Assembly (NCBI GenBank): GCA_949361645.1
Contig: OX442437.1
Coordinates: forward strand, 3,182,296 to 3,246,295
Direction of reading: 5' to 3'
DNA length: 64,000 bases
Origin: Spongilla lacustris
Lineage: Eukaryota > Porifera > Demospongiae > Spongillida > Spongillidae
Each line of letters starts with the position of its first letter. The first letter of the stretch is position 1. Of this stretch, positions 34,101 to 47,400 are shown piece after piece. The notes under the pieces were generated by a model. It was not told the origin of the DNA. It did no database searches and saw only the letters and a list, made by a program, of their open reading frames with translations. The translations under genes and the position numbers were made by a program.

Positions 34101-37100
34101 AGCTAAGAGGCTGAAATCCTCTTAGCAATACTTTTGGTGTTCAATTTGCTTTGTGATTTGTATGGGATCCGCATTTGAGTGGTCCTGTGTGTAGCCCTTA
34201 GGAGGGATGGTTAGTGTGCTCATTCCTCTCCTATGAGAGGCTAGGGCTGTGATGGTCATTTCTGTAGCTGGGGTTGGGGATCAATGGATAATGATATCTG
34301 ATAGCTGGTGTTCCATAAACAGGATATCCTGCCCATCAGGTCGCCCTAGGTCAACAGCTCCATCACAGTGGCAGCTACATGTACATGTACATGTATTGCT
34401 ACATGTGGGTAGCTCTGCTTGAGCTAACATACATGTAGGTAGCCCTGCTTCAGCTAACATACATGTAGGTAGCCCTGCTTCAGCTAACAGGGTGAAAACA
34501 TACATGTACTACAATTGTTTGGCTACACTTGTCTGGTTTCATTTCAGCTTCAGTACAAGTACTTCACCAGCACAGCCAGCAGCCAAGACCATAAGTTCAT
34601 AACAATACCTGGTTGCAATAAAACTATTTTCCCCCTAAGGTTTGTTAAGTCTTCCAAGATGCTTTACTGCTGTGTGAACAATAAATAAATCAATAAAAAC
34701 GTAAAATACAGTATGTATGCAACTACTGAAATCATACTAACTACTGTCCATCTCAGCTGATAAGAGTTTTCAAACCAAAATACTCTAAATCCCTTAATTA
34801 ACACTCCTCAAATTGAAAACAGCACACTACAATTGTACATGTAGTTTTGTCAATAGTTACAATGCATTAAAAAAAATCCACAATCGCTTGTCTCCTGAGC
34901 TCCAAAATTGATACTGCTCAAATGCACAATATTCAGCCTGATTTATCATTTCTGTCAAAGTTATAATGACCATCCTCACATAGTCATATTTACAATTACC
35001 ATACAGTGCTTAAAGAATGACCCTGACCTCTTTGTAACAACAATTAAGCAGACCTCACTGTAAATGAATATAGTTAGGCAGCACTTGTTCAACCATGTGA
35101 TCATTTGCAACTTTGCTTATTTTTCCATTAGTGGTCAGAAGGTATTTGCAGAGACATGCTGCAAGCTACCAATTAGTACCTAAATTCACTCTCAGTATGA
35201 CCATTAGTTACACATAATACCTCATAGCAGGTTCTACACATTGTGCATTGTTGAAAAACAGTAATTCTGAACAACCTCAAATTATAACAATCTCTGGTGT
35301 GATCTGACCCTGCAAGCTAAAGTCCTACAGCATATGCTACATGCACATGTATATATGTATCTACATGTAGGAAGATAGACAGTACTTAAAGACCACAGTG
35401 ATTTACATACCGTGTTGGTTCCAACCTTTCAACAAATTCACTATGACAGTCAGGACAACTGGGTTCCTATGGAAGAGTAGAACATATGGGCACATTTTAG
35501 ATGGACCATGTCAATATACATGTATGTCACTATTACTATTACTACCAAAGCACCAGTATTGTGGTACCCACTGCGCTAAGAGCACATACATATCACATAA
35601 GCAAGCAATATTAAAGATGTGTCCTCATAGTTTAAACTGCGTTACAGATGCACATTGATTTAGGCTATTGAGTAACACAAAAACTCAAACTCCACGAAAG
35701 CTTATGTACACATGTTATCACATCAACATAAACGAGTACATACAACATATACAGACACATACACAAGCATTAAGCAGCAAGGTGTGTTTACAGCACTTGT
35801 CAAGTATAGTGAGAGGAATGTAGTAGTTACAATGTATCACAATTCCTTAGCCACCCCTCGATGGCAATGTGTAGTTGGATCATGTCCTGTGAGAGAGCTG
35901 AGGTTGTCAAATATTGCCTGCAATATTTCACAACCTGGTTGTGTTGAAGGACAACTGTGTTCAGACATAGTTGTCCCCACGTGCACTCCTCTAATGAGAT
36001 GCACTACGTCATGCAGTGGAATATAAGGCTTGCATAAATATGCACATGTAATTGTATTCATGCCACAATGAGCAACAATTGGCAGCTACGTTTCCTTGAG
36101 CAACCAAAAACAGTATACCAACCCACAGACATGCACCATACCTGCACACACACATATATAGGACTTGGAGTACATACACCCTGTTGTAAAAAGTGCCTGT
36201 GCTATATTATACACTGTGCCAGATTCTACATCAGCATTTTGCATGTGATATTACATTGTAAACACAGTTATCAATATATAAAGGTAAGGTGACTACTACC
36301 ATTGTGCTGATATGGCTCATACCATGAACTGAGCGGCAACGATGCTAACTAGCTTCATGCTAATATTGGTACCTAGGTCCTGCAAAGGAGCACAACACAA
36401 GGAACTATTGAGAGTTCCTTGTACACATCTATCAGTAAGCAGCACAGTATGCACCTGTAATTGGTCCAATGACCCACTGGAGGAGGGAGGCCTACCTAAC
36501 CACTGGAGGAGGGAGGCCTAGCTAACCACTGGAGGAGGGAGGCCTAGCTAACCACTGGAGGAGGGAGGCCTAGCTAACCACTAGAGGAGGGAGGCCTACC
36601 TAACCACTGGAGGAGGGAGGCCTAGCTAACCACTGGAGGAGGGAGGCCTAACTAACCACTGGAGGAGGGAGGCCTACCTAACCACTGGAGGAGTGAGGCC
36701 TAGCTAACCGTGACTACACCACTGAAAGTCTCAGCTGTACATATACAAGAATGTGACACAGAGACATGGCTAGTAGATCGTTAAGGCCAAGGTGCCCTAA
36801 GTAGGCAAACAATAGGCCTAGTGACTAGGGTGCTGTTCAAAGAAGACCTACCATTGAAGGAGGAAACCCACCACTGAAGGAACCTACATTATTATAACAG
36901 TGAAGGAATTTACCTCTGGACAATGAAACCCATCTCTGAAGCTACCTCTACCATACATTTGAGCTGATGTGGCAGTTATGGATTCAAAAATGAACAAATG
37001 CCCAAATAAAAGTTATTTTGTCCTGTGTACAATTGACAAGAAGTTACTAGTTCAGCCCACTGCCTTTACTAGTAATGACAAAGACACGTAGAGACACGTA

Positions 37101-37557
37101 GATAACCATGTAGTCGCTACATGTACCTTCCGAGACGAAACTATGTCCGTGCACTACTGAACACCACATCCCAACTACCTCTAACTCGGCTGACGTCACA
37201 CAACTGTACAAAATGCGATGTTTTAGTGTTCCTATGGAGCCGAACCGAGTTACATGTAAGCGAGACGAACGACATTGAAGCGGTAGTATTACTAGTACTG
37301 TAACAGGCCCTTATTTGTGTCTAGGATCGGCAGTTACCAGTTAACGTTTGCCGGCCAAACGAGGTTTATAGAAGGTCTAATTAAAGACTGTGACTGTGTG
37401 TGTATGTACTTGCTATAAATGTTGGTTAATACAAACTCACCGTGTTTTGTTCAAGAAGGTTAAATTTCTTCGAACACTGGTGGCAATAGCACTTGACAAC
37501 GGAGCCAGAAAGGTCGGGAGAAGGAGGGCCAAAGTTTACAACGCCAGCAGTAGCCAT
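31151..37557 (-). CDS. RNF126: E3 ubiquitin-protein ligase, RNF126/RNF115 type
   Basis: Ten exons give a complete 271-residue protein: 37,441-37,557; 35,411-35,466; 33,881-33,950; 33,266-33,326; 32,897-32,975; 32,815-32,843; 32,348-32,402; 31,692-31,864; 31,267-31,376; 31,151-31,216. All borders are GT-AG and phases agree. The N-terminal zinc ribbon has CYCHQC (23-28) and CPDC (43-46), the ubiquitin/client-binding module of this family. A low-complexity middle follows. DYAWGPAGLDNIITRLLNQL precedes a RING-H2 finger whose eight ligands are all present (C217, C220, C235, H237, H240, C243, C254, C257). The ligase transfers ubiquitin from an E2, in vertebrates to mislocalised or receptor cargo. 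Vertebrate RNF126 is about 310 residues. Exon 6 is only 29 nt and is the least certain. The start ATG is about 80-130 bp from the divergent MOCS2 locus. Confidence 0.93.
32620..32765. repeat. about 24-bp minisatellite in RNF126 intron
   Basis: About six degenerate copies of a unit like catgtccataaccccctacagcc, directly beside the 29-nt exon. Confidence 0.85.
33605..33800. repeat. about 30-bp minisatellite in RNF126 intron
   Basis: About six copies of a C-rich unit (cctccacttccacctgctca). Open frames of 60-116 codons across it on both strands are artefacts. Confidence 0.9.
34370..34500. repeat. ACATGT run and 28-bp repeat in RNF126 intron
   Basis: Consecutive tacatg units (34,376-34,395) followed by three copies of acatgtaggtagccctgctt plus cagctaac. 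Confidence 0.85.
36474..36716. repeat. 26-bp minisatellite in RNF126 intron
   Basis: Nine near-identical copies of ccactggaggagggaggcct plus agctaa. Confidence 0.95.
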
Positions 37558-37688
37558 GTAAATTGTACCGAGTTGTGTAACCGTATTATCATGTATTGAT
37601 CTAATTACACATAATGTACATAAGTGTTATGGTACATGCATGTATGACGTTTTTGCAATAACCATATTAAACGGCTGTCGCAAACTGA
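37558..37688. promoter_or_regulatory. putative bidirectional promoter, RNF126 / MOCS2
   Basis: Only about 80-130 bp separate the RNF126 start codon (minus) from the first recognisable MOCS2A coding sequence (plus). No TATA box is obvious. A shared promoter is inferred from the spacing alone. Confidence 0.45.
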
Positions 37689-37988
37689 AAGGCTCGGGAA
37701 CTGCAGGTGTCATCTGCACATTACACGATTTGTCCACGCGATCTACAGCCAAAGACGTCCTTAACAAAAATATTGTTTCAGCGTTTTCATGGTTGGAGGT
37801 AAATAGAACTATTTAAAATGAGCTGCTGCAAAGTGTTTATAATTTAAATTGCTGCTGCAGCTTGAGTCCTATATAGCATAGCTAGTGTAGTTCTTGCAGT
37901 AAACCAAGCCTACATTGAGTGGAATCAGGAACTTGTACTTAGACCAGGTGATGAAGTTGCAGTGATACCGCCTATTAGTGGAGGATAA
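37689..37988 (+). CDS. MOCS2: molybdopterin synthase small subunit (MOCS2A/MoaD-like), 5' end unresolved
   Basis: Two exons (37,689-37,798 and 37,877-37,988) join in phase. The first begins KAREL, as in MoaD proteins after the 'LYFA' strand. The second reads VVLAVNQAYIEWNQELVLRP and then GDEVAVIPPISGG before the stop. The C-terminal Gly-Gly is the diagnostic tail that is thiocarboxylated to carry sulfur into molybdopterin. The visible part is 72 residues; the family is about 85-90. An in-frame TGA sits at 37,686-37,688 directly before KAREL, so the true start is not explained: either a first exon I did not find, a sequence error, or a lesion. A different frame from an ATG at 37,640 is open but does not splice in phase to the second exon. 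Confidence 0.7.
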
Positions 37989-38045
37989 AGCAGGTACATG
38001 TGCTGGTGATATCTTATTGTCACCAATCATTTACATATTGGCGTC

Positions 38046-38180
38046 ATGGTGTGCTCAGCTATGGAACTTATCCGAATAGGACCTGCACCCATATTACAAG
38101 AAGATGTTACTGAGTTTGTAAGTAACCCTATATCTGTGTTCATTGGTAGGGCTGTTAAGTGTGGTGTGTGTATGCAGTAG
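38046..38180 (+). CDS. MOCS2: molybdopterin synthase large subunit (MOCS2B/MoaE-like), N-terminal piece only
   Basis: Starting 57 nt after the MOCS2A stop, an ATG frame reads ELIRIGPAPILQEDVTEF and reaches a canonical donor GTAAGT at 38,118 in phase 0. Animal MOCS2 mRNAs are bicistronic, with the large subunit following the small one, and MoaE proteins begin with this type of strand-helix. If the donor is not used the frame continues to a stop at 38,178-38,180. No further MoaE exons (the HRxG or KxxVPIWKKE regions) are visible before 41 kb. The gene is therefore truncated here, continues in unrecognised exons, or is decayed. Confidence 0.45.
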   Translation: MVCSAMELIRIGPAPILQEDVTEFVSNPISVFIGRAVKCGVCMQ

Positions 38181-39180
38181 GGTGCCTAAGGCGGACTTGG
38201 AATGAGGTGGATGAATTGTTTAAAATTGACTCGGAGGTGCTGTGAGGGTGTAGTTTGCACTAGATTTGGACTCCAGGAGGATATTTGGGGTCAGTTGCCT
38301 ACAACCTTATACCCTAAACCTAAAGCCCTTCAGGCTTACCCTACCTTAACCTCCACCTATGTTTGGGAGCCCACTATCCACCAAGGCTAATGAGAATATG
38401 TACCTCTCGTTATTTGGGATGTTCCTAAAGTAATGTGGGGTTTTGTGAGATGGCCTCTAAGATGTAACATGGGATATGTAGTTTGGGACTCTAATGATGG
38501 CATTTATGTGAGCTACAGTGATAGTATGCCCTTGAGGTCAACTTTATTTTGCCCCCCCCCCCCCCCCCTCTCCCCCTCCCCCCCAAGAAGAAAGGTATCA
38601 ATTAAAGGTAGGCCATGCATGTGATGGCCACATACATCAAGACAATATACTAACTTGCTTTTATATCATAATTATTTTTAATTCTCATAAATGCTGGGGA
38701 TTGTGTAAGAAAACAAACAGTACAACAACAACAACAACAATCGGTTGCTTTTGGCATTCCCATGTATGGATTGATGTTTACACTAAGAGGCCATGCAATA
38801 TAATCTCTAGCTCAAGAGTAAAAAATTGGAATACATGTTGCATCAGAACACAGCTCTCATTGTGAAGGTCATTATAACAGACACTTTGTACACACATAAT
38901 CTACACTACACTCTTATAAACATCTTGGCACACACACACGCACAGCACAACTCACAACTTCACATAAATATATGATTCTCAATAGTCTCTAGGGACATAC
39001 ACATATATGACACAATAGAAATTTTGGTTTAACTCTTAATATTACATATGGAAAGCATATCACAATTATTTTTTTGGGTGCATGTCATAGCTGAACCAAT
39101 TACACTGTGCTACTAGAAGGCTGTGAACTGTGTCTACAAAGATTTCATGAACATAGAATATACTGTATGTAATGTACACA
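38181..39180. other. no gene recognised; poly-C tract at 38,552-38,585
   Basis: Short frames only. CAA repeat at 38,722-38,741 and small CA runs. Confidence 0.45.
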
Positions 39181-39465
39181 ATACCACAGCACCTCTTACA
39201 CCACACCACAGCACCTGGGGCACCACACCACAGCACCTGGTGCACCACATTACATCACCTGATGCACCACATTACATCACCTGATGCACCACATTACATC
39301 ACCTGATGCACCACATTACATCACCTGATTACATCACCTGATGCACCACATTACATCACCTGATTACATCACCTGATGCACCACATTACATCACCTGATG
39401 CACCACATTACATCACCTGATGCACCACATTACATCACCTGAATGCACCACACCACATTCCGAGA
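39180..39465. repeat. 22-bp minisatellite
   Basis: About twelve copies of catcacctgatgcaccacat plus ta, with some shortened units. Confidence 0.95.
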
Positions 39466-39709
39466 ATCATATAGTTTTGCTCTTCGTTGCTATTGAACCA
39501 GAAAGGAAAGACAGTATTATAAGTTGGGGTTTTACATGTAAATAGTGCCATCTATACCAAAGGTTTGGAATTTCCTGAGAGAGCATCTTCCGGTCAATAA
39601 AGCGATATACGTAATCGATTATGTAATATAGAATGCTATATTAACAGCATTCCCATGGTGATATAGTATCATGTATCATTATACCTGGTATATTAAATGA
39701 AGGAACCAA

Positions 39710-39962
39710 GATAAAAACATTGTCTCTGAGAACATTAGTGGTAAATAGTATGTGAAGACAATGGTGGTGTAAAAAGGAAGGAAATTAATGGTTTGGCAAC
39801 AATATGAATCCGTACATCTGAGTCCTATTTTTAGCACTTTACATATTACATTGCTAAATGTAGGACTATGATGTTTTCATATTGTTGCTGAACCCTTTTT
39901 TACATCACCATTGCCTTCAAATACCGCTAACATTCTCAGAGAGAATATTGTTGATCAATCAA
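39710..39962. mobile_element. hairpin (MITE-like) element
   Basis: About 39,715-39,835 is an imperfect inverted copy of about 39,845-39,962. Both arms contain a TCTCTGAGAA block, then 'aatggtgatgtaaaaa', then 'caacaatatga' and 'agtcctat/cat'. The loop is very short. No target duplication could be fixed. The phrase 'atttgaaggcaa' in the right arm recurs near 6455, 6608 (inverse) and 25,590. Confidence 0.7.
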
Positions 39963-40114
39963 AAATGACATGATGAGGAGAAGATGAAGTGTGACCAAGT
40001 AAAGGGTATTTTTCCAGAAGCATATCACGTACTGTTGCTGCCTGGTAAGATTTGATCAATGCATGCTTCCTAAGTTATTAAGTTTGAATTCAAGGTATTC
40101 TAGCATCATTAGAG

Positions 40115-40350
40115 TGTCTCCTTGGGCTGTGGGCCCCTCTCCTTGGGCCATGGGTCCCTCTCCTTGGGCCATGGGTCCCTCTCCTTGGGCCATGGGTCCC
40201 TCTTTTTGGACCATGGGTCCCTCTCCTTGGGCCCACTCCCTCTCCTTGGGCCGTGGGTCCCTCTCCTCGGGCCGTGGGTCCCTCTCCTCGGGCCGTGGGT
40301 CCCTCTCCTTGGGCCACGGGTCCCTCTCCTTGGGCCATGGGTTTGATCTT
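40115..40350. repeat. 22-bp minisatellite
   Basis: About ten copies of tccctctccttgggccatgg plus gt. Three frames on both strands stay open across it (74-107 codons) without other coding evidence. Confidence 0.95.
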
Positions 40351-41084
40351 GCAGCAAAAGGGTATATGTAGGCACTTTTAGTGCTACTGACAAATGCAGA
40401 AGCATGAGTGTAAGCATTAGTGATTCATCCATTAATCTGGCCTGAAGAAACTCTTAAAAATATTTTAAAGCCCACACCTTTCCCCAGACAAATACATGTA
40501 GCACAGTTTTTTGTTACTTAGCCATCGTGATACGTCTACTTGTATCTACTGTTCAGTTTGTGTGAAAAAAATTGCATGAAAAATCTGATTCTAATATGTC
40601 ATTGTAAAATGCATGCATCTCTTTACACGACTTATACATGAAATGCATTCTGATTAGCGCTAATGAAAGAAAGCTCAATCATTAACAATTCCCCCTGGTG
40701 GACATACATGCATACAGTGTATATATCATGGAGAAACTCCAGACTGTATGGCAAACTGTTGATCATTACGTTTGTTAAAGCATAGTATGTCATCTATCCA
40801 CCCACAGCCAAAGAATCAAAAACAATCAAGCACGAAAACTTTTTAAAAAAGTGTGGCCAAAAAAAATGGGGTCTCCATAATGGGTACATGCAAATGCATT
40901 AAGCTTAGTTGTCCACATTAAATGGGTGTGGCAGTGTGTCAGCTGGCACTCAGTTAACTGTGCTAAACAATTGTACTCAGTCAGGTGAAGCATACAAATT
41001 AAAAATTCTGAACGGTAAAAAACAACACAAGAACTGGTAAAATTCAGTATTGCAGCCCAATGTGTATATTGGTACATACTATGT
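40351..41084. other. UNC13 3' flank, no gene recognised
   Basis: AT-rich sequence downstream (minus strand) of the UNC13 stop, probably including its 3' UTR. No clear polyadenylation signal was settled on. Confidence 0.4.
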
Positions 41085-44000
41085 CTACTGCACTGGTGCC
41101 TTCTCTGTACTGTCCTCCTGAGATCGTTTTAGTGCCTTATCCGCCACACTGTCTTCTTGAGAACGTCTCTGTGTCTTGAGTGACACAAATTCCTTTACCG
41201 TAGCATCGTCACTGGCTCTCTGTGATAGCACGTTGAAGAGGATGCTGTGACTGGCTGACATGTTCACACAGCCAGATAGCCAGACAGTTTGCTTGGCTTC
41301 TGCCATGCGCTGGCCATAAGGAACAACAGCTACTCCAATTATCCTGTCATTTTTAAAGAAGGCTCCCGAGTGTTGCCTGGCAGTGATCTGAAGCTCACAT
41401 GAAGTTGAAACTTCTTTCAGCACACTAGAACAAGCAAATGAATAAGTCATACCCATTCACTTTTGAACGGTAAGGTCCTCTTTTAAACAATAATTTGAGA
41501 ACTTGCCATTCATTTAAGAATGCTTACAATTCAAATGTTTCACAAAAGCTTGGAGATGATGTGCCAGTCTTCTGTGCTGTGGAGAACTTCTTGCTACCCT
41601 GAGCATACGACACCAGTAGGTACACTTCAATGCTAATACGAAGTGTGCCTGAAAATGATAAGTGATGTTTACAATCACTGCTCCAGTGTACAGTGTATGT
41701 TATTTACACTCACCTGCTGCCTGAAACGTTTTGAGGTTAGTGGCAGAAACAACTGAAAAAAGTAAAACGATTTTGTAATAATAAGTACATGCACAGGAAC
41801 ACTGATTCCTTGCAACTCAAATGCTAATAACCGAAAAAAAAAAAGGGGGGGGGGGGGGGAGGAATGTACCATGGTAGGTATGTACCATGGTATGTACCAT
41901 GGTAGGTATGTACCGTGGTAGGTATGTACTGTGCGGTAAGGTGTACATGTAAAAAGAGCTACAGCACTGATAAGATCATAATCATAGATGGCATTTCATA
42001 CAGAATATATATATACATAGAAGATGTGTCAAGTACATGTTAAATAGTTAACAGAAGGATACTCTTTGAGAAAGTATAAGTTATGCAAAGTCAGTGAGAA
42101 AACATGTATGCCAAATAAGCTCTACATATTCAGCCCAGATGTAATACTGATCCCCGAGGCACACATAAATGCTAAACGTAGGGCACATTCATTTGGTTTC
42201 TAAATCTCCACTTCCTCATAGCCAATGCAAACATCCTCACAATTTTGCAGACCATGGCAACACAAATGCTCTTGTTACCTCGAATCTTTCCATCTAATTC
42301 TCCAGTGGTTGGGTGGATCTGAGTGGACAACTCAATGGCTACCTCGCCATATGTATCGCCCCCTACAGTCTCTTTGGGGGGTTCTGCACTGATGTAGTCT
42401 GCTATGAGGTTCTCTGTGGTCTTCCGATATAGTCCTACAATGGACTTGAGTCGTTTGATATTGTTCTCTACCACTGACTGCTTCAAGCCTGTTGTGTCAC
42501 AAGAGAAGAAATCCTGTGTGCAAAGTTGGATTATACAGCATAGTTGTGAACGCTACTACGCATTACACAGCATGTACACATAACTGTATGAGAATCAGTT
42601 ACAATCAGTACTCAAGGTATAGTTGTGCATTTCAGTGTTACATACATGTACATGCCACTTGCAGCATATGTACACCCCACATTTAAGCATTTAAGGTCAC
42701 ATCACATCGTTGACAAAAAAGAGGACTTGCACCGCTTTGTGGCTCAATTAGAGCCCACCACCTAACAAATAAAGGTGGCCAACCTACCTTGACAACTTCC
42801 AGCATCACATCAAACAGCGCACAGTGCCTCTGGCTATAGTTGCAGCAGGCACACTGGAGGCTTGTACACTCTGGGCGTGGGTTAGGCAGCAACATGGCTT
42901 GTATGCTCTCCAGAACAATAGACCACACCTCCTGTGTGAAAAGCGAATCAGTTCAAAGAAGTACTAGTGTTGACGGCATCTTGAGCTGTACCTTGACCAG
43001 CTTGTGGAGGACAATCTGGTCTGGGGAGGAGGTGCTATCAGAAGGCTTCACAACATAAGCTATCGACTGCAGACTGCAATGTTAGTTATTAAGACAGCAA
43101 TGTTAGTTATTAACAAAGCAATTAATTGTAACAGAATATTTACATCTTTGTAATAGCATTCATTAGTGGTTCAATAATGGTCCTTGATTCCTCCTTGATC
43201 CCTGCTAAACCATCTTGCTTCTGCCCCTTGATCCTGGTGTCAACAACACCATTAGAATGTTATGGCTGTAGCAAAGAAGCAAAGCACAGGCTACCTTAAT
43301 AGGCTGTTTTGTACTTCTACGGTAGCTTCAAAAATGTCATTCTTATTGCTGTGGGAAAAAAGAAAGAAAGAAACAGAGTAAGGTGATGACTGATCATTTC
43401 ATTATTTAATAAGTTTGGGGATGAGTCAAAACGTCTTCTAAAGCTTTTCCTTTGTGGGTTTCCAGTGGTGAATTATAGGAAGGATATTTGATGCATAATC
43501 ATATATATATATATATATGTTTGCTCTCTTATAGTTACAGCCTTGTACCCCTCTTGATCACCATGGCTCCAGAGAGCCTAATTAGTAACTTCCCCATGTG
43601 TGTCATACCAACTACGTGTATTCTACACTAGTGAGAACATTACTGCAGTGTTACACTAGTGAGAACAGTGTTATATTACGTGACAGTGTAAAGTAACACT
43701 CCTGTCTTAAAATATGATCAACCTGCACACTCCCTAGGTCACAGAAATGATTATAATATATCCACTTTATGTACTTCAACATGCATCTGAGTGTGCATAC
43801 TGTCATTTCGTACTGTGTCTGCATGCATGTACACATAAATGTGTACTATCAATGCACAAGGAGGAGTGAAAGCAATGGTTGTAAGGAGGGCATTGGACTA
43901 GTCCATGATGTTATAGGGTGTAGTGTAGGCTGCACCATCAGCTACAGCATGACACTTCCAAAGCTTTTATGATTATAAATGGATAAAGTAAAGAGAGAGA

Positions 44001-44353
44001 ACAGGGTCCCAGACCCATACCTTGCCGCCACGAGTTTGCAGGCTGAATTCAGCTCTTTGCCAAGGACTGAGTTCTGGAACTCTTTAAGAGTTTCTGAGCA
44101 CTTTTGTCCAGCATGCTATACAGATAGGACAATAAGCATTGCAATCCAACAATAAACATTGGTTATAACTAACCTGTTGCCCACCAATGTCCTCATACAA
44201 CTCCTGAAGGTGGATCCGCATTGTATGAATGTTGCTGACCAACATATAGGCCTTGTGCGATATAAGTGAGAAGGGTGAGAGAGATAAGAGAAGAAGGGAG
44301 TGGAATAAAGAGGAGGGAAGAGGGAGGAGGGAGACAGATGCTGGCTTGTTGCA

Positions 44354-44411
<58 letters not shown>

Positions 44412-47400
44412 CCCATACCTCTCTCCGCTGGGGTTCTGTGGTACAAGTGGGTAGGTACAAACTGATCTTCTTCAGATAGTCACTGAGAACTGTACATGTC
44501 AGCTGATATGGAGCACAGTGAATGTCTCTACATCAGCAAGAATACATGTAGGTATCCTTACAAGGGCAAAGTCGTGATGATATATGGCTTTGAGTTCGTC
44601 ATCAGTGTCAGTCTCAATGCTCAAGAGATACTCCAGAACCTGCACACACATAAAATAAATGTATAGGGAAGGCAGTGCTCTGGTCAACTATGCTGCAATA
44701 ACAGCTTGTCTATGTTAGGACCTGCAGTGTAAGCCATCCAAAGAGCACCCAGCCAAGGACACCCAATACTGGCTTGTAAATATTATCCCACTAAGGATGG
44801 CCTAGTGGATATTCATGTAGTACATCAAACTGACCTTGTGAAGGAAAAAGAAGGTGTCAAATACAGATGTTGAAAAAGGTTGTCCTTGGTATGGTTGGAA
44901 CTATTAAACAAAGGAGCAAAGGGGGGAAGAAGAGAAAAGCATTTTTGATTAATGTTTGATACAACTGTATGCATCTAATCAATAACTCAATTTTTAGAGG
45001 GGCTTGTGACACTTTGACGGGAAGGGTTTTTCGGTGTGTACATAACAACCACCTTGTTCAAATAGTTTGTCTGGAACCAAGAAAAGGTGTCTTGTATAGC
45101 ATTTCTAAGTATTAAGAGTGATGATCACAGAAGCCAGACCATTTAGTCATATAATTTCCTCATTGAACAGAACCACTTTGAAGTTTTACTTGCTGGGCAA
45201 CAGAAGGGATTGATTTCGAAGGCTTGCAAACAATTATATGCTATGTTAGATACAAACATACGATACAAATTAATCCCAAACTATTTATACTGATACTAGG
45301 GATGCTAAGTTGATGTACTTCAGTGAGTAACCATCACCTATGTTGCAGCTTCTTCTGCAGTCCACTACAGTTTGTCTGTAAATGGCCCACAAAGAAAGGC
45401 AATGTAAAAAAGGCTACACCCCTTCATCTTCAGAGGCAGTAGCACTTTGAACGACACAGACTATAGGCAGATAGCATAAGCCAAGTAGGCCTAGATTATG
45501 GAAATTGAAACGCAAATGATATCTCGTAATTTTTTTACCCATATAATCTTAGAACAGCTATACACAAACAACCTTACAAGCGCACTGTACCTCTTCCTGG
45601 TAGAGTGCCTATTATTGTACAACACACAGACATGTACATCCTGTTTACCTACATGTAGCTTATATCGCTGCTGTTAAATATTAACCCTTTCATTTGTATA
45701 CCCTTTAACAATACACACTGGACATTAAATCTCTGTTAATGCATTACATGTAATTTGCACACTGCCCATAGTGAGAGCTCCAGAAACAAATATCGTTACA
45801 TGTACCTTGGTTGCCATGTCTGCTGTCCAGGCATTGCCTATGTACGTCACAGCCTTCTCCTCTGTCTCATGTATCCACAGCTTCACACAGGACACAAACC
45901 AATGAGGATAGTCAACAGGAATGCGAGCCTTTGAAGCTGCCGTGGCAACAACTGACTTGTAGAAATTCTTTATCTACAAAGGGATTAATGAATGAGGTGA
46001 GAACATAGCTATTGTCGATTGGCTGTCCCTACATGAAACAGCAAATCTAGGTAGCACGAAGAAGGAAACAATTTGATGTTCTCTTCACCTAAAGATAATG
46101 TATAAAGTATCATAAATTGCCCCGCACAAAAACTAATGCCTCACTTTCAAAAAGGTTACTGATGAGAGTTCCAAAATGCTTCCACAGTTCAATTGCTGAG
46201 ACTTCCCCCAAGTTGAAATCACATGAGCTGTTTGAAAGATTCCAACAACAGTTAATAGCACTTTGTACTCGTTTCCTATGTGAAATCATGTACATGTACC
46301 TCGGGATTTGTGGATGGTAAACAAGGGCATCCTCATAGACTACTGATCGAATGCTATCCAGAACATCATAAAAGAAATGAAATGGTTCCCCCTCTTTAGA
46401 CAGTCCTGGGTGAGAGGTTGTATTTGGAGGAGCGGAATTCTGAACAATGAATTCAAATGTATCTTTCAAGTTTGCCTGGATCGAGAAGTTAGATGGATAT
46501 GATAATACCTACATGCACATGTACCAGCAGATACACACCCCCCCCCCCTACCCCCCGCACCACGGCTCAATATAATATTAGATTGTGCAGTGCACACAGG
46601 GCAGCTGACGATCAGGCAGCGGTCTGGCCTGAGGCTGGCCAGCCTGACAGGCCAACAAACTAAATAGAATATTAGTTATGAGTCAGATGTAACTACATAT
46701 ACGATATATATGTGATGCAATGTTGATTAACTAAGTATTCAATTCATCCATCTCAATCTACTACAGTAACACCCATGCATTTTCCTGCCTGAACATTTAA
46801 AATTCAGATGTGTGGGAATGCAATCCAGATGAAATTAAAATTTGCGCCAATTCGAAAGTTTAGCAGTAGCACATACATATCTGCTGTCTGATCCCATCGC
46901 AAGGTCCATAGGTCAAAATAGAAAGGGAAAGGGTATGGAGATAAAGAGAGTGGTGTGACTATTGCCCCAAGCCAGCCATGAACACTTCGCTCTTTTTAGG
47001 CACTTTGACAAATGTGAAGGTCTAAATGTGAAGGTCTGGGTTGTCAGTAGTTGTGGTAGCAACTGCTAAAACATATACTCCAGCTATCTCAATTAGAAGA
47101 CTATTAATGATCCATCTAGCGCAAGAAGTGATTGCGTGGGTTGCTTTTCTGGCTATTAATACATGTAATTGTATTGTATGTCACAAGCTGTACCACTAGG
47201 TATCGTATTAAAGCATATGGTGAGTAACACTGAGCATGCAGACACCATCTACATTTTATACAATTGGATGAGCTGATAATTCAGTGTCAAGTTTGCAGCT
47301 ACAGCCACAGTGTATGCCAATAGATATCTTGTTTCTAGCTCCTATATAATGGTATTAACAACTATATTAAATGATCATGAAAGCAACGTTTGAGACAAGA

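Noticed and set aside
37640..37798. 53-codon frame from an ATG at 37,640 as MOCS2A exon 1
   Set aside because: Open, but its phase cannot join the second exon with its clear PPISGG end; the frame containing KAREL does.
40063..40432. Frames of 74-107 codons rich in Gly/Pro or Ser/Leu
   Set aside because: 22-bp minisatellite; no splice or start context.
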